Shown here: piece by piece, positions 31,201-39,382 of the stretch
Layout of the letters: each line of letters begins with the position of its first letter
How positions within the stretch are numbered: the first letter of the stretch is position 1
Source: Diplolepis rosae
Lineage: Eukaryota > Arthropoda > Insecta > Hymenoptera > Diplolepididae
Assembly: GCA_030998225.1 (NCBI GenBank)
Contig: JAPYXD010000698.1
Coordinates: 21,095,001-21,159,000, forward strand
Reading direction: 5' to 3'
DNA length: 64,000 bases
Position numbers and translations under genes: made by a program
Notes under the pieces: model-generated
Database searches by the model: none
The model's input: the letters and a program-made list of their open reading frames with translations, nothing else
What the model was told of the DNA's origin: nothing

Positions 31201-34119
31201 CGCCAAAAACTCAAAGCATATCGTTCCACAACCACCATATTTGCCTGATTTGGCTCCGTGTGACTTCTGGCTATTCCTCAAACTCAAAATACCACTCCGA
31301 AGACACCGTTTTGACGCGATTGAAGAGATACAAGCCGAATCGAAGAAGGGTTTGAAGGAAATTCCGTAAATCGAATTTAACAAGTGTTTCGACATTATAT
31401 CGGGAGGGGATTACTTTGAAGGGGATGAAATTGATTTGGACAAATAAATAAAGATTTTTTATTTTATAACGAAATTCACCTTAGTTTTTGCTCACAGCAG
31501 TAAGTATCAAAAAACCTCTATACAAAGATCGGGAAGGTGAATCACGACGATTTCATGATTTCCGAACTAAAGAAATCGTTGATTGTGTCTGGTTTCAACT
31601 TTACGATCCGCACGCCGAGTTTTTCTTCGAAGTTAAAAGATGCAGTCGCATTATTTTTCTACTTACAAGACTGACTAAAATTTTGAGGAAAAAACTGAAC
31701 TAAACTAAACACTCATTCGAACTTAGGGCTTGGTTCCTTCTATATTCTTTTTTATATTTCGCCAATCAGCATCGAGCGTCATAAAGTCATGTTTTCATAA
31801 AATTGTTCGGGGGTCTCCTACTCCTCCTTACTCCTGGTTTCTATTTTCGAATTATTTTCTGGTTTTTTACGAGACCTGGCCTATACGTACTATATACATT
31901 CAAATACGTTGCGGAATTTGACACAAGCAACAAGAAGAAATTTGTAAACAAAAACTATCCACACACCGACATACAATTCTTGATCCTGATGCCGCGACTG
32001 GTAACGGTTGACAATAAGATAACGCGGCGTATTTTTGAATTAAATTCTGCCTTGACAAAACGGTTTGTTTCCGAAAGTTTCGTATACAATTGAGAAATAA
32101 AATATTCTAAAAATTATAGTTTGGAAGATATTAACATAAAAAATAAAAATCCTTACGCTACTATCAGGACGTATCATCGATTATTTAATATTATAATGAT
32201 AATTTGTTACGTGTTGGATGTTAAGGAATGCATCACAGTTTGGCAAACTTCAAATATGCAGAGTAAAGTTTTAAAAATTACGTCACAAATTATTACATTG
32301 ATATTAAATAATCTCCAGTTTGTCCAAATGTTTCAACTTTGCTCAAATTTCCAAAACTTCAGTCAATTCTTTATAAATGTAAAATACGTTTGCAAAATTT
32401 TGTAAAATTCAAAAAATTTTACTTTATTTACTTTTTTGTTTTTATTTACCAGGTGTGGCGGTTAATAATACTTAATTTTATTAAGAGATGGCGCTGGAAA
32501 CAAAGGTTGCTTTACAGTTTCATCTCTTATGTCGTTTTTTTGCTATGACAGTACCTTTCAAAACGTCATTAATGTTCAAACGATTTTAATTAGCGTGATA
32601 TTTTCATCGTATGATAAACATGTCGAGTTCCGAGACAAATAAAGAGCATTTTCGGTTGGTTCTGCTTTTCTTGTTTAATCAAAAGAAGAACACGAGTGAA
32701 AGCCATCGTAGACTCATGGAAACTTACGATCTCAATGTCCCAATGTAAGATGTTTGTGTGCGTTGGTTTAGACGATTCAAAAGTGGTGATTTCGATTTGA
32801 AAGATAAAGAACCACAGGTGAACCGAAAAAATTTGAAGATGCCGAATCGCAAGCATTGTTGGATGAAGACTATACACAAACACAACAACAAATGGCAGAG
32901 AGGTTAAATGTTGGTTACTAAACCATTTGTGATCGTCTGCATGCCATTTTTTGCTTTCTCGTCGTGAAAGAAAGAATTTTATGGATTCAATCATTACTGG
33001 AGACGAAAAATGGATATATTTCGGGAACTCAAAATGCATAAAATCATTGGCTGACCCAGGACAACCATCAACATCGACCGTAAGACCGAATTGCTTTGGA
33101 AAGATGACAATGCTGTGCATCTCGTCGGATCAGAAGGATGTAGTGTACCATAAGCTTTTGAAACCAGGTGGAACAGTTAATACCTTTAGATACCTTCAAC
33201 AAATGATGAATTTGAACCATGCATCGATCGAAAAGCGACCAGAATAGGCTACAAGACACGACAGAGTAATTTTGTAGCACGACAATGCTCTATCACACAC
33301 AGAGAAAGCGGTCAGAGACACTATTTCTGCTCTTGGCCGAAAACTCTTGCTCCACCCGCCGTACTCACCAGACTTGGCCCCTTCCGACTATCACTTGTTT
33401 TCATCGATGTCTCACGCACTTTCCATAAAACACTTTAACAATTACGGAAATGTTGAAAAATAGCTTGATGACTGGACTACCTCAAAAGATGTACAGTTTT
33501 TCTGGCGTAGCATCTACAAATTACCTCAGAGATGGGAAAATTGTGTCTAGCGATGGCGCATACTTGGAATAAACCATTTTTTACCTTTCTCCCACATTAA
33601 ATGTGTTTTTTTAAGGAAACACTAAGAATTATCGACCACCACACCTTGTACTCTACTTACTTATTTACATTAATATTTTAATATTTAAACTTTTAGGACA
33701 CTCAGCTTGCAACCCTGCATTTAGTTAAGCCCTTTTTCCATAGAGGATTTCTGTATCGAACATGTAATAAATATATTAGAAGGAGATATGATTTGAACGT
33801 AAGTGAATAGACCTAAATACCACAATTTGTATAAGAAGATTTAGACACAATCAAACATTTTCTTTTTCATATCATAATTGAATTAGTAGAAATACATTTA
33901 CTGTCTTGTTTTATTTTTCAGTATGTCACTGGCAATTCTTTATATTATGGAGGAGCCCTTATAGCAGTACTTGTAGACATTGTTAAAGGACTTAGTTTCT
34001 TGCCGATTCAGACATCGAATTACTGTCGCTATGTAGCGATTACACAAGATACTGCTGAGATTATTAACATACTTTCTGAGGAAGACAAAATAAGGACGCG
34101 AAAATTCATTCAGCCGTAG
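22189..34119 (+). CDS. Secreted S1-family serine protease homologue (non-catalytic), five exons
   Basis: Coding exons are 22189-22243, 27901-28241, 28343-28450, 33697-33798 and 33922-34119. All are GT-AG with consistent phases (1, 0, 0, 0), giving 267 residues, the usual length of an insect chymotrypsin-like protein. Residues 1-18 form a signal peptide (MIWTLTLISVLPAVVYSG). The YPQSTFVSYRQ and HMCGGVVIND segments (55-80) match the S1 start of the fold, with C73/C89 in the place of the C42-C58 bridge. The catalytic His is replaced (LTTKPC instead of LTAAHC, residues 84-89). Asp is kept (DTQLATLHL, D169). The GDSGGP loop reads GNSLYYGGAL (206-215), so the nucleophile loop is rebuilt. No R|IVGG activation site is seen. 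Likely a secreted pseudoprotease; role unknown. Introns 1 (5.7 kb) and 3 (5.2 kb) are full of transposons. Confidence 0.8.
22605..23073. repeat. Outer miniature inverted-repeat element
   Basis: CACTGAGAAAAAAATTCTAT at the left and ATAGCATTTTTTTCTCAGTG at the right, both next to TA. ATTTCTTTCCAAAAGCATGT pairs with ACATGTTTTTGGAAAGAAAT. Inserted into the DD41D-like remnant and itself interrupted by the element at 22737-23015. A half copy lies at about 43695-43723. Confidence 0.82.
22737..23015. repeat. Inner palindromic miniature element, 279 bp
   Basis: CACGGAGAAACTTTTTATAT at the left is inverted at the right (ATATAAAAAGTTTCTCCGTG), with TA on each side. The whole element is palindromic around GTAAAATTTGCTATGAACT. 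A second copy, with the left tip lost, is at 61690-61964. Confidence 0.88.
23971..24520 (-). mobile_element. Internally deleted mariner with intact ends
   Basis: 550 bp between TA duplications. The terminal repeats CACAGTGTGTCCCAAAAATA and the inverse TATTTTTGGGACACACTGTG are almost perfect. The minus-strand frame keeps only a short helix-turn-helix part (TILTDDLGKRKVFARCVP) joined to YPPYSPDLSPCDYCLFPKLK, which includes the third catalytic Asp. Non-autonomous deletion derivative in intron 1 of the protease homologue. Confidence 0.85.
24542..25951. mobile_element. Non-coding element of 1.4 kb with short terminal repeats and TA flanks
   Basis: Begins TA-CACGCAGAAAAAAG and ends CTTTTGCTGCGTG-TA. 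Inner ends are rich in GTAACAGTAA/TTACTGT words and loosely inverted. No open frame of note. Contains the tRNA-like sequence at 25138-25232. It starts 21 bp after the mariner derivative at 23971-24520. Confidence 0.55.
25138..25232 (+). other. tRNA-like sequence with A and B boxes
   Basis: TAGCCGAGAGG (25146) fits an RNA polymerase III A box and GGTTCGAACCC (25209) a B box. The spacing of about 64 bases would suit a Ser/Leu-type tRNA with a long variable arm. The T stem beyond two pairs, the D stem and the acceptor stem do not pair, so it is not a working tRNA; it may be a tRNA-derived SINE head or tRNA pseudogene. Confidence 0.45.
26213..27499 (+). mobile_element. Full-length mauritiana-type mariner
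   Basis: 1287 bp between TA duplications (26211-26212 and 27500-27501). The terminal inverted repeats are about 31 bp: CCAGGGGTGTTAGTTGAAAT at the left and, at the right, the inverse with one mismatch. One uninterrupted transposase frame lies inside, with about 170 bp of 5' and 77 bp of 3' non-coding sequence. Structurally complete. Located in intron 1 of the serine protease homologue in the same orientation. Confidence 0.93.
26385..27422 (+). CDS. Mariner transposase, 345 aa, uninterrupted
   Basis: Cut-and-paste DNA transposase of the DD34D mariner family, nearest to the mauritiana (Mos1) group by motif. The start is ATG at 26385, since the in-frame TTG upstream is unlikely. Residues 1-110 form the bipartite helix-turn-helix DNA-binding part (FKSGDFDL, EDEELQALL). 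The catalytic aspartates fall at D156 (RDEKW), D249 (QYDNAPSH) and D284 (SPDLAPSDYH), with 34 residues between the last two; the length equals the family norm. It ends ESNGQYFE. Two unusual residues: the linker motif WVPHEL reads WVRRLL, and the TGDEKW motif reads TRDEKW, so activity is uncertain despite the intact frame. It serves only the element, not the host gene around it. Confidence 0.93.
   Translation: MLSFVPSKSHLRHSLLFLFHQKKKAVEAHRLLVETYGEHAPVIRTCETWFCQFKSGDFDLTDNEHPGAAKKFEDEELQALLDGDPTQSQQQLAQTLNVTRGAMCQRLKAMGKIQKHGKWVRRLLNDRQMENRKTICEMLLQRFERKSFLHRIVTRDEKWIYFENPKRKTSWLSPGEVGPSTPRPNRFGRKTMLCVWWDQCGVVYFELLKPGETVNTDRYRQQIINLNHALIEKRPEWARRHGKVILQYDNAPSHIAKVVKNTLKALNWEILSHPPYSPDLAPSDYHLFASMGHSLAEQRFAKFEEVEKWLVEWFALKEKKFFWNDIHDLSKRWAKCVESNGQYFE
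27500..27900. other. End of intron 1 of the serine protease homologue
   Basis: Unique sequence, partly GC-richer at 27590-27680, ending in the TTTTGATCAG acceptor. No other feature was seen. Confidence 0.4.
27901..28241 (+). CDS. Serine protease homologue exon 2
   Basis: Acceptor TTTTGATCAG, donor AAA|GTAAGTAGA. Encodes residues 19-132: an acidic N-terminal stretch (KADDIDSDEE), the S1 start and the CGG...KPC region where the catalytic His should be. Confidence 0.82.
28343..28450 (+). CDS. Serine protease homologue exon 3
   Basis: Acceptor ATTTCGTTTTAG, donor AAG|GTAAAACAC; 36 codons, ending SIALDK. It is paralogous to the relic at 19547-19648. Confidence 0.78.
28451..29280. other. 5' part of intron 3 of the serine protease homologue
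   Basis: AT-rich sequence. A CTACACGGAGAAAAATGG miniature-element end is visible near 29083. No coding stretch. Confidence 0.35.
29281..29618 (-). CDS. Unrecognised minus-strand coding-like exon inside intron 3
   Basis: About 110 codons are open, from an acceptor-like TGTGTCATTAG to a TAA at 29281. Codon use is mixed and the composition is cysteine-containing (VCVQLINGPKMYIVIGKSFS, LNWCSYEGFSSRG, TCNIIACLPNH), unlike the low-complexity frames around it. A strong donor CAC|GTAAGTCA lies at about 29362-29370, so the exon may end there instead of at the TAA. No ATG starts the frame. I do not recognise the family; it may be part of a nested gene or a decayed gene. Confidence 0.4.
30098..30418. 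repeat. Minisatellite of GGGTTATACCCTCAA-like units flanked by inverted repeats
   Basis: From about 30165 to 30405, degenerate self-complementary units of about 20 bp (TATAACCCTCAA, AGGGTTATACCCTCA) repeat some ten times. The flanks TTAAAATAATCCTCAACAAG (30101) and CAACTATTTGAGGGTTATTT (30383) are inverted, so the array sits inside a foldback element. Confidence 0.75.
30596..31500 (+). mobile_element. Internally deleted mariner with both ends
   Basis: 905 bp flanked by TA. The left end CTACTGTGGTCAAAAACTAA and right end TTAGTTTTTGCTCACAGCAG are inverted. The transposase starts at 30791 (MSEFVEQRSAIKFCLWNEIS) and continues with helix-turn-helix remnants across a frameshift (RPGRPSTSTDEQHVNQIKEL, RRLTIRDLAETINISRGSLN). 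It then jumps at TTTCAAAAGATATTTTGGGC to DNSWFLHQNNAPSHTALVLR, losing the first catalytic region. Same deletion junction as the copy at 18347-18880. In intron 3 of the protease homologue. Confidence 0.87.
31503..31703 (+). CDS. Unrecognised coding-like stretch A
   Basis: Directly beyond the right TA of the mariner at 30596-31500. It is open for 66 codons with good codon variety: KKPLYKDREGESRRFHDFRT and DCVWFQLYDPHAEFFFEVK. It has no start or clear splice donor. It may belong with the stretch at 31803-32093, possibly a gene truncated upstream by the mariner. Family not recognised. Confidence 0.38.
   Translation, partial: SIKKPLYKDREGESRRFHDFRTKEIVDCVWFQLYDPHAEFFFEVKRCSRIIFLLTRLTKILRKKLN
31803..32093 (+). 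CDS. Unrecognised coding-like stretch B with 3' end
   Basis: The frame FKYVAEFDTSNKKKFVNKNY and MPRLVTVDNKITRRIFELNS runs to a TGA at 32091-32093, with AATAAA three bases later, as in a terminal exon. Its first third is less convincing, and a neighbouring frame (SPTPPYSWFLF, FYETWPIRTIY) looks equally coding, suggesting a frameshift near 31895. Together with stretch A this may be a broken gene lying inside intron 3. Confidence 0.4.
   Translation: MFGGLLLLLTPGFYFRIIFWFFTRPGLYVLYTFKYVAEFDTSNKKKFVNKNYPHTDIQFLILMPRLVTVDNKITRRIFELNSALTKRFVSESFVYN
32449..33648 (+). mobile_element. Decayed mauritiana-type mariner, both ends present
   Basis: 1200 bp flanked by TA. The left end CCAGGTGTGGCGGTTAATAA and right end ATTATCGACCACCACACCTTG are inverted. 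The transposase start at 32617 (MSSSETNKEHFRLVLLFLFN) is Mos1-like but has stops (for example after NVPM near 32745, and TAG at 33245), frameshifts and a deletion around the WVPHEL region. Catalytic remnants include TGDEKWIYF (32998) and YSPDLAPSDYHLFSS (33361). Inside intron 3 of the protease homologue. Confidence 0.87.
33697..33798 (+). CDS. Serine protease homologue exon 4
   Basis: Acceptor TTTAAACTTTTAG, donor AAC|GTAAGTGAA; 34 codons starting DTQLATLHL, the D-x-x-L motif that carries the S1 catalytic Asp. Confidence 0.75.
33922..34119 (+). CDS. Serine protease homologue exon 5 (terminal)
   Basis: Acceptor TTTTATTTTTCAG; 65 codons and a TAG stop. Contains GNSLYYGGAL in the GDSGGP position and ends KFIQP. 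An AATAAA lies 228 bases past the stop. Confidence 0.78.
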   Translation, partial: YVTGNSLYYGGALIAVLVDIVKGLSFLPIQTSNYCRYVAITQDTAEIINILSEEDKIRTRKFIQP

Positions 34120-34346
34120 ATTGATAGATATATATTTTTTGCAAGCTGTAGGGATATCACTTGACAGAATTTCGAAGAAATTGACAATTAACTCAGCAAT
34201 TATTTGAAAAAGACATTGAAGATAAAATTTTGAATTAATGCTTCGAAAAAAGTTTACAAGAAAGACTTTTAATTATAGAATGTTCCTAAGTATCAAGAAA
34301 TGGAAAATACTTATTGTCATATATCATTTTTCAATCCTTTAAATTA

Positions 34347-34352
34347 AATAAA
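34347..34352 (+). terminator. Polyadenylation signal AATAAA of the serine protease homologue
   Basis: The first AATAAA downstream of the stop at 34119, in an AT-rich 3' region. Confidence 0.5.
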
Positions 34353-34755
34353 ATGATCTGTATATTAATATCTATGCTCATTTTGTGAATAAGTTTAGGA
34401 GAAAAGAGTTATAGCTTTCGTATCAAAGACTAAAAAACGAAGTTCGGGACTTTTTTATGAACAAATTTTTTCAGTTCAGTTCACTTTCTACTAATTTCTA
34501 TGCAACGAGAAAAAAACTTACTCGATTTTAACAAATCATCTGTTAATTGAACCAAGGTCTTTGGTTAAATGTTCATATCAAATTTTGTATCAGTAGAAAT
34601 CCAACAATTACTAATTAATTTAGTAGAATTTTACCATGAATCAGTAGAAAACTACTATTTATTGGCTAAAAATGCTTGTTAACCAGTTAACTGTGGCGAC
34701 CATGAAGAATTCCATGTATTTATGACGAGTATACTCGTCAATCACAGTTAACTGG

Positions 34756-35638
34756 TTAAGGGGGGCGCCCTATCCAGCATTTTCAAAAAATCGATTTTTT
34801 TTTTTTCATTAATCGATTGGGTCATGTCTTGAAAGTATATTCTTAAAATATTATGACTCAACTCTGAATATTGTGACACCCACAGTTCGGGCGCGCTGTG
34901 GCTGCTGTGGGTGCGATTTGGCGCGCGATGCACAGCAAATGTTTCTCGCTCTTTTTATGCTTGTTAGACCCTTCTAATTGTTCCTTTCACGCTATTCTTT
35001 ATCGACAGAGGATAAATGCGTTATACTTTATCTCTCTTTATCGGCAGAGAACAAATTTAACCTAACCCTTATTTAAACTTTAAATCGATTTTTCTCAAAA
35101 CTATGTTTTCCAAATTGCGGTACATGATTGTGAAAAAACTACTGAACTGATTTTCGATTTCTAAAAAGTTTTTTGTAAATTATTAAATAAACGAGTGCAT
35201 GAATGTCTGAAATTATAAAAAAAAGAGTTTTTTATACACTTTTTAGCCACATTTAGCAGCCAAAATGGCGAAAAAAAAGCACTTTTTTTTCAAGACGTGA
35301 TTTCAATATTTTGATATCAAATTTTTTGGAGTTGCTGACATTCATGCACTCGGGGGAAGCCTGCTGAATAATAAAAAAATTGGGTTGCATGTTTCAGATG
35401 AAAACTTTGGGCTCCACGATGTACCGCGAAAAATCCATCCGCCGCGACACGCCACACGCGATCATCAATAAGTCCGCCATTTTTTTATTTTAGTTCTTGA
35501 AAAAATGCTTTTTTTGTAGTTCAAACATGTCTTTAAATATATGCAAAAAATTATTCGTGTGTGTTTTTATTTTCCGAGTGAAAAAAAATCCCAAAAAATG
35601 ACCACTTTTTGACGTGCTGGATAGGGCGCCCCCCTTAA
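34756..35638. mobile_element. TTAA element with GGGGGGCGCCCTATCC ends, 883 bp
   Basis: TTAAGGGGGGCGCCCTATCC at the left and GGATAGGGCGCCCCCCTTAA at the right form perfect inverted ends with intact TTAA duplication. The interior is not palindromic. Just inside the left end is AAAAAATCGATTTTTTTT, and the interior has the shared core TTTAAATCGATTTTTCTCAA (35080). No open frame of note. Confidence 0.87.
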
Positions 35639-35639
35639 A

Positions 35640-36070
35640 GCAATGGGTAAATGATTCCACGTCATTTCAAATTGTATTTTTCTACTAATTCAAATTTTAT
35701 AGAGGTAAAAGATTGGGACTTCCATTGGATCTAATCGTTGATAAATAAAAACACTATATTGTAACTGTTTGCATTCCTTAGGTTCTACGTCTGTTCCTCA
35801 CGACCGCTGAACAGTTGTGACAATATGGGATACATTTTTCCAATGTGCGTCGTTGGCACGCAGCCGTAGAACGGAGAAAAAAAAATTGAGCGGCCGGATG
35901 CAATAATCGGTCGAGCGCTCGAAAACTCGTAAAAGCCATTGGACACGTTGTGACGTCACGAGTAAAAACTGAAAGTCCGAAATCACATAAATAAAAAATA
36001 TAGTATTATAGGACTCTTAAAATCAAACCGAGGTTAAATTGACATTTTTTTTATAAAGTTCATACTTTTG
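35640..36070. other. AT-rich spacer with a GC-richer middle
   Basis: Includes CGTAGAACGGAG near 35866 matching TTCTACGTCTGTTCC at 35784 in inverted sense, so a small foldback (35780-35880) is possible. No gene. Confidence 0.35.
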
Positions 36071-38157
36071 AAAAACTTTCAGCGACAAAGTTGTTCCTTA
36101 ATAATTGAGGCAACTTTTCACAGGTTTGGGAATCAATCAACAAAAAATGAAGTAGTTAAAAGGCGATGTAAAACTGTGAACGCTTGGCACATGCATGGCC
36201 GATTCGCACTCAGATTCAACAGTCTTATGTGCCATCGTCGATAAAATATTCTTTTTATTGGTGAACAATGACAAATAATCTTGAAAAAATAATATTTATA
36301 TTTCAGACTTAATTTACATGAGGTTAAATTCATATTTTTTATACGTTATTAATATTTACAGTAAAACGACTAAAAAACTTTATATACCTATATATGTAAA
36401 TTTTTATATCATTTTCGTTGTCCGTTTTTTTAATACAATGGGGTTGAAGTTTCAGACGTATATTTTGACGAAAATTTTTTTTTCTTTATCAACTTAATAT
36501 CTCTAAACTTTAATAACAATAGGTGTAAAATCCGTCCTACATTTCTAAATGCAATATCTTGCTCAATAATACAAAAACTGACCCGAAATTCATTAATTTT
36601 GAGTTAGACGGTAAACTCTTGCTCAAAAATAAAAAAAATAAAGACTTCTTACATTTTTCACATGCCTCATCCGAAAGGTGATAACAAAAGCTACTCAAAA
36701 ATTTTTTTTTTTTTAAATTCATTTGTCGGAAGACAGTCAAAACGAGCAAAAACTGACCCGAAATTTGTTGACTTTAAGTTAGACGGTAAATTCTCGTCTC
36801 AAACTAAAAACTTCCGACATTTTTCACATTTCCCACCCGAAAGGTGATAACAGAAGCTACTGACAGAAGCAGCTACTAACAAAATTAGCTTATGTTATTA
36901 CCTTTCAGATGGGGCATGTGACAAATGTCAGAAGTTTTTAGCTCTGAGCGAGAATTTACCGTCTATCTCAAAAGCAATAAATTTCGGGTCAGTTTTTGTG
37001 TTTTTGAGCAAGATATTGCATTTAGAAACGTAGGACGGATCTTAGACCTATTGTTATTAAAGTTTAGACATATTAAGTTCATAAAGAAAAAAAAAATTTC
37101 GTTAGAATAAACGTCTGCGTTTTGTTAAATTTTGAAGAAGTTATTGTAGAAATAATCAAGATTTCAATGCTTTCTTAAATTTTAAATAACTTTCGAAATA
37201 ATCAACATTTTTTAATGTTCTGGGAATAACTTTAAAGCTAAATTTTTATAAAATCGAACCAAATTCTTAGAATAAATGTGTAATTTTTTCTTATATAGTG
37301 CACGAGGTTAAAATTAAAATACAAAAGTTGGGAAAATTCCAATATTGCTTTTGCTGAGAAAACATTTTTATAAGATATATAAAACATATAATCATGAATT
37401 TTCTATTGAATTCCCTTAAAATATATATTAATATGATCTTTATTATGATTTACCTACAGATGAAATGTTTTCGAAATTTCCCTACTTTTTTGTTACAATT
37501 TCAAATCTTTGCATTATGCAAGAAAAAAATTGTAGATTTATAATGACAATTTACTGCGATTTTGTAGAATCTTAGCTTTAAAATGAGCCTAAGAACATTA
37601 AAAAATGATGATTGTTTCGAAAGTTATTTAAAATTTAAGAAAACATTAAAATTTCGACTTTTTTTGCAATAACTTTTTCAAAATTTAACGAAACGACTTT
37701 ATTCCAAACTAATTTTGAAGATAATTTTAATGGTATTCACATTATTAAGAGTACAAATTTCATCACTCACAAAATTGAAATTAAGATAATTTAAACAATC
37801 ATCGAAAAACAGGTGGTCCCATAATTCTGACCGGTAGTGTAGGTATATAAAGTTTTTTAGTCGTTTTACTGTAAATATTAATAACATATAAAAAATATGT
37901 ATCTAACCTCATGTAAATTAAGTCTGAAATATAAATATTATTTTTTCAAGATTATTTGTCATTGTTCAGCAATAAAAAGAATATTTTATCGACGATGGCA
38001 AATAAGACTGTTGAATTTGAGTGCGATTCGGTCATGCGTGTGCCGAGCGTTCAGTTTTACATCCCCTTCTAACTACTTCATTTTTTGTTAATTGATTCCC
38101 AAATCTGTGAAAAGTTGCCTCAATTATTAAGGAACAACTTTGTCACTGAAAGTTTTC
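36071..38157. repeat. Complex nested foldback, 2.1 kb
   Basis: Outer arms 36071-36392 and 37840-38157 are reverse complements (TTGTTCCTTAATAATTGAGG pairs with CCTCAATTATTAAGGAACAA). Between them lie two separate palindromes. In A, 36470-36570 pairs with 37008-37105 (TGCAATATCTTGCTCAA). In B, 37130-37250 pairs with 37565-37690 (CGAAAGTTATTTAAAATTTA). Palindrome A also holds a direct repeat of AAAACTGACCCGAAATT at 36567 and 36749. No coding capacity. Confidence 0.8.
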
Positions 38158-38214
38158 CATAGCACTAATAGTTATTTATCAATTGTTATTTTAGCCGAAC
38201 GGATTGTTGATATA

Positions 38215-38777
38215 CAGGGTGCGCCATTTGGACCTTCGGTATTTCAACATTGAATAACTATGACACTTTTCAGCCGATTTTGGCAAATGAGCAAGATTTG
38301 TTTAGGATTTACTTTACCATTTATTTCAAATCATTTTTAGAACACAGCGTCGATTAAATGACCACCTCCATTAGATACACAAAAAGCAGCTCTTTTTCGC
38401 GCATTCTGCATAACATTGGCCAGCATTTCGGTCGTTATAGCAGCTATTTCGGCTCGTATGTTACATTTAAGTTCGTCAATTGTCTTTGGCTACAGACCCA
38501 TACCCGAAGAAATTTTTCACCAAACTACGAATTGTGTTGTCTGAAGGTGCTGAATTTCTCCCATATTTTTTACGATAAGCACGCACAGTTTTAACAATTG
38601 AACGATTGTTTTCAATGTAAAACGCTACGATTTCAGCGCGTTCTTTCGGTATGTATTGACTCATGGTTAAAATGGTACTGAATGACGTTTCAGAATCGTG
38701 CTCTTTTGTCAAAATCGGCTGAAAAACAACAGAATTATTCAATGTTGAAATACTGAAGGTCTAGATGGCGCACCCTG
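38215..38777 (-). mobile_element. Deletion derivative of a DD41D-like Tc1/mariner element
   Basis: 563 bp, TA on both sides. The ends CAGGGTGCGCCATTTGGACC and GGTCTAGATGGCGCACCCTG are inverted, and ATTTCAACATTGAATAA also pairs. The minus frame gives an N-terminal helix-turn-helix, MSQYIPKERAEIVAFYIENN (start about 38664), joined directly to the transposase C-terminus ARKRAAFCVSNGGGHLIDAV (to 38337). The whole catalytic middle is deleted. Confidence 0.82.
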
Positions 38778-38924
38778 TAGAACTAACAAAATTGTTTTGC
38801 CGTCCCAACAAATTTTTAGTTTTCCCGACAAACCTATTTCGTGAACCAACAAAAGAGTTTTTTTATCATTTTTTGCTTGACAAAACTTTTTATTGGGGCA
38901 GCAAAAAAAAGTTTATCAGTTCTA

Positions 38925-39261
38925 CACTGATAGAAATGGTTCGGGAGTTTTAGCCATTCGGTTGTAGGTTGAGAATTTATAATTATATTTATAAAATAAT
39001 ATGTCTCTTTGAACAACGCAGGAGTTGAATACAGAAATCAAAATATTGTAAGTGAAACTGGTCGAATCAGAAATATAATATGGGAAGGCGAACAATAGAT
39101 TTTTCCATAGCAACCAATAATATGGTTGATTCGTTCATATTTATTCAGTTATATTCGGATGGTTAAAATACAAATCTCATATTGCTGTATCTATGCTAGC
39201 AATAAGGTAAGGTTAAATTAATCATAAATATCGTTGTAACAGCCATTCCTTTCTATCAGTG
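38925..39261. repeat. 337-bp miniature element
   Basis: CACTGATAGAAATGGTTCGG at the left and CCATTCCTTTCTATCAGTG at the right are inverted and lie next to TA. No coding content was seen. Confidence 0.65.
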
Positions 39262-39382
39262 TATATTTTTCTCCGTGTGTTTATGACATGGCTGGTATTC
39301 ATCTAAGCGATTTCAAATTTCCTACTAAATAAGTACTATATTTATACAAATTATTGATATAACATGTTTATTGCAAGAAAAA

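Noticed and set aside
31020..31395. Minus-strand frames of about 72-74 codons over the mariner
   Set aside because: They are antisense shadows of the plus-strand transposase relic.
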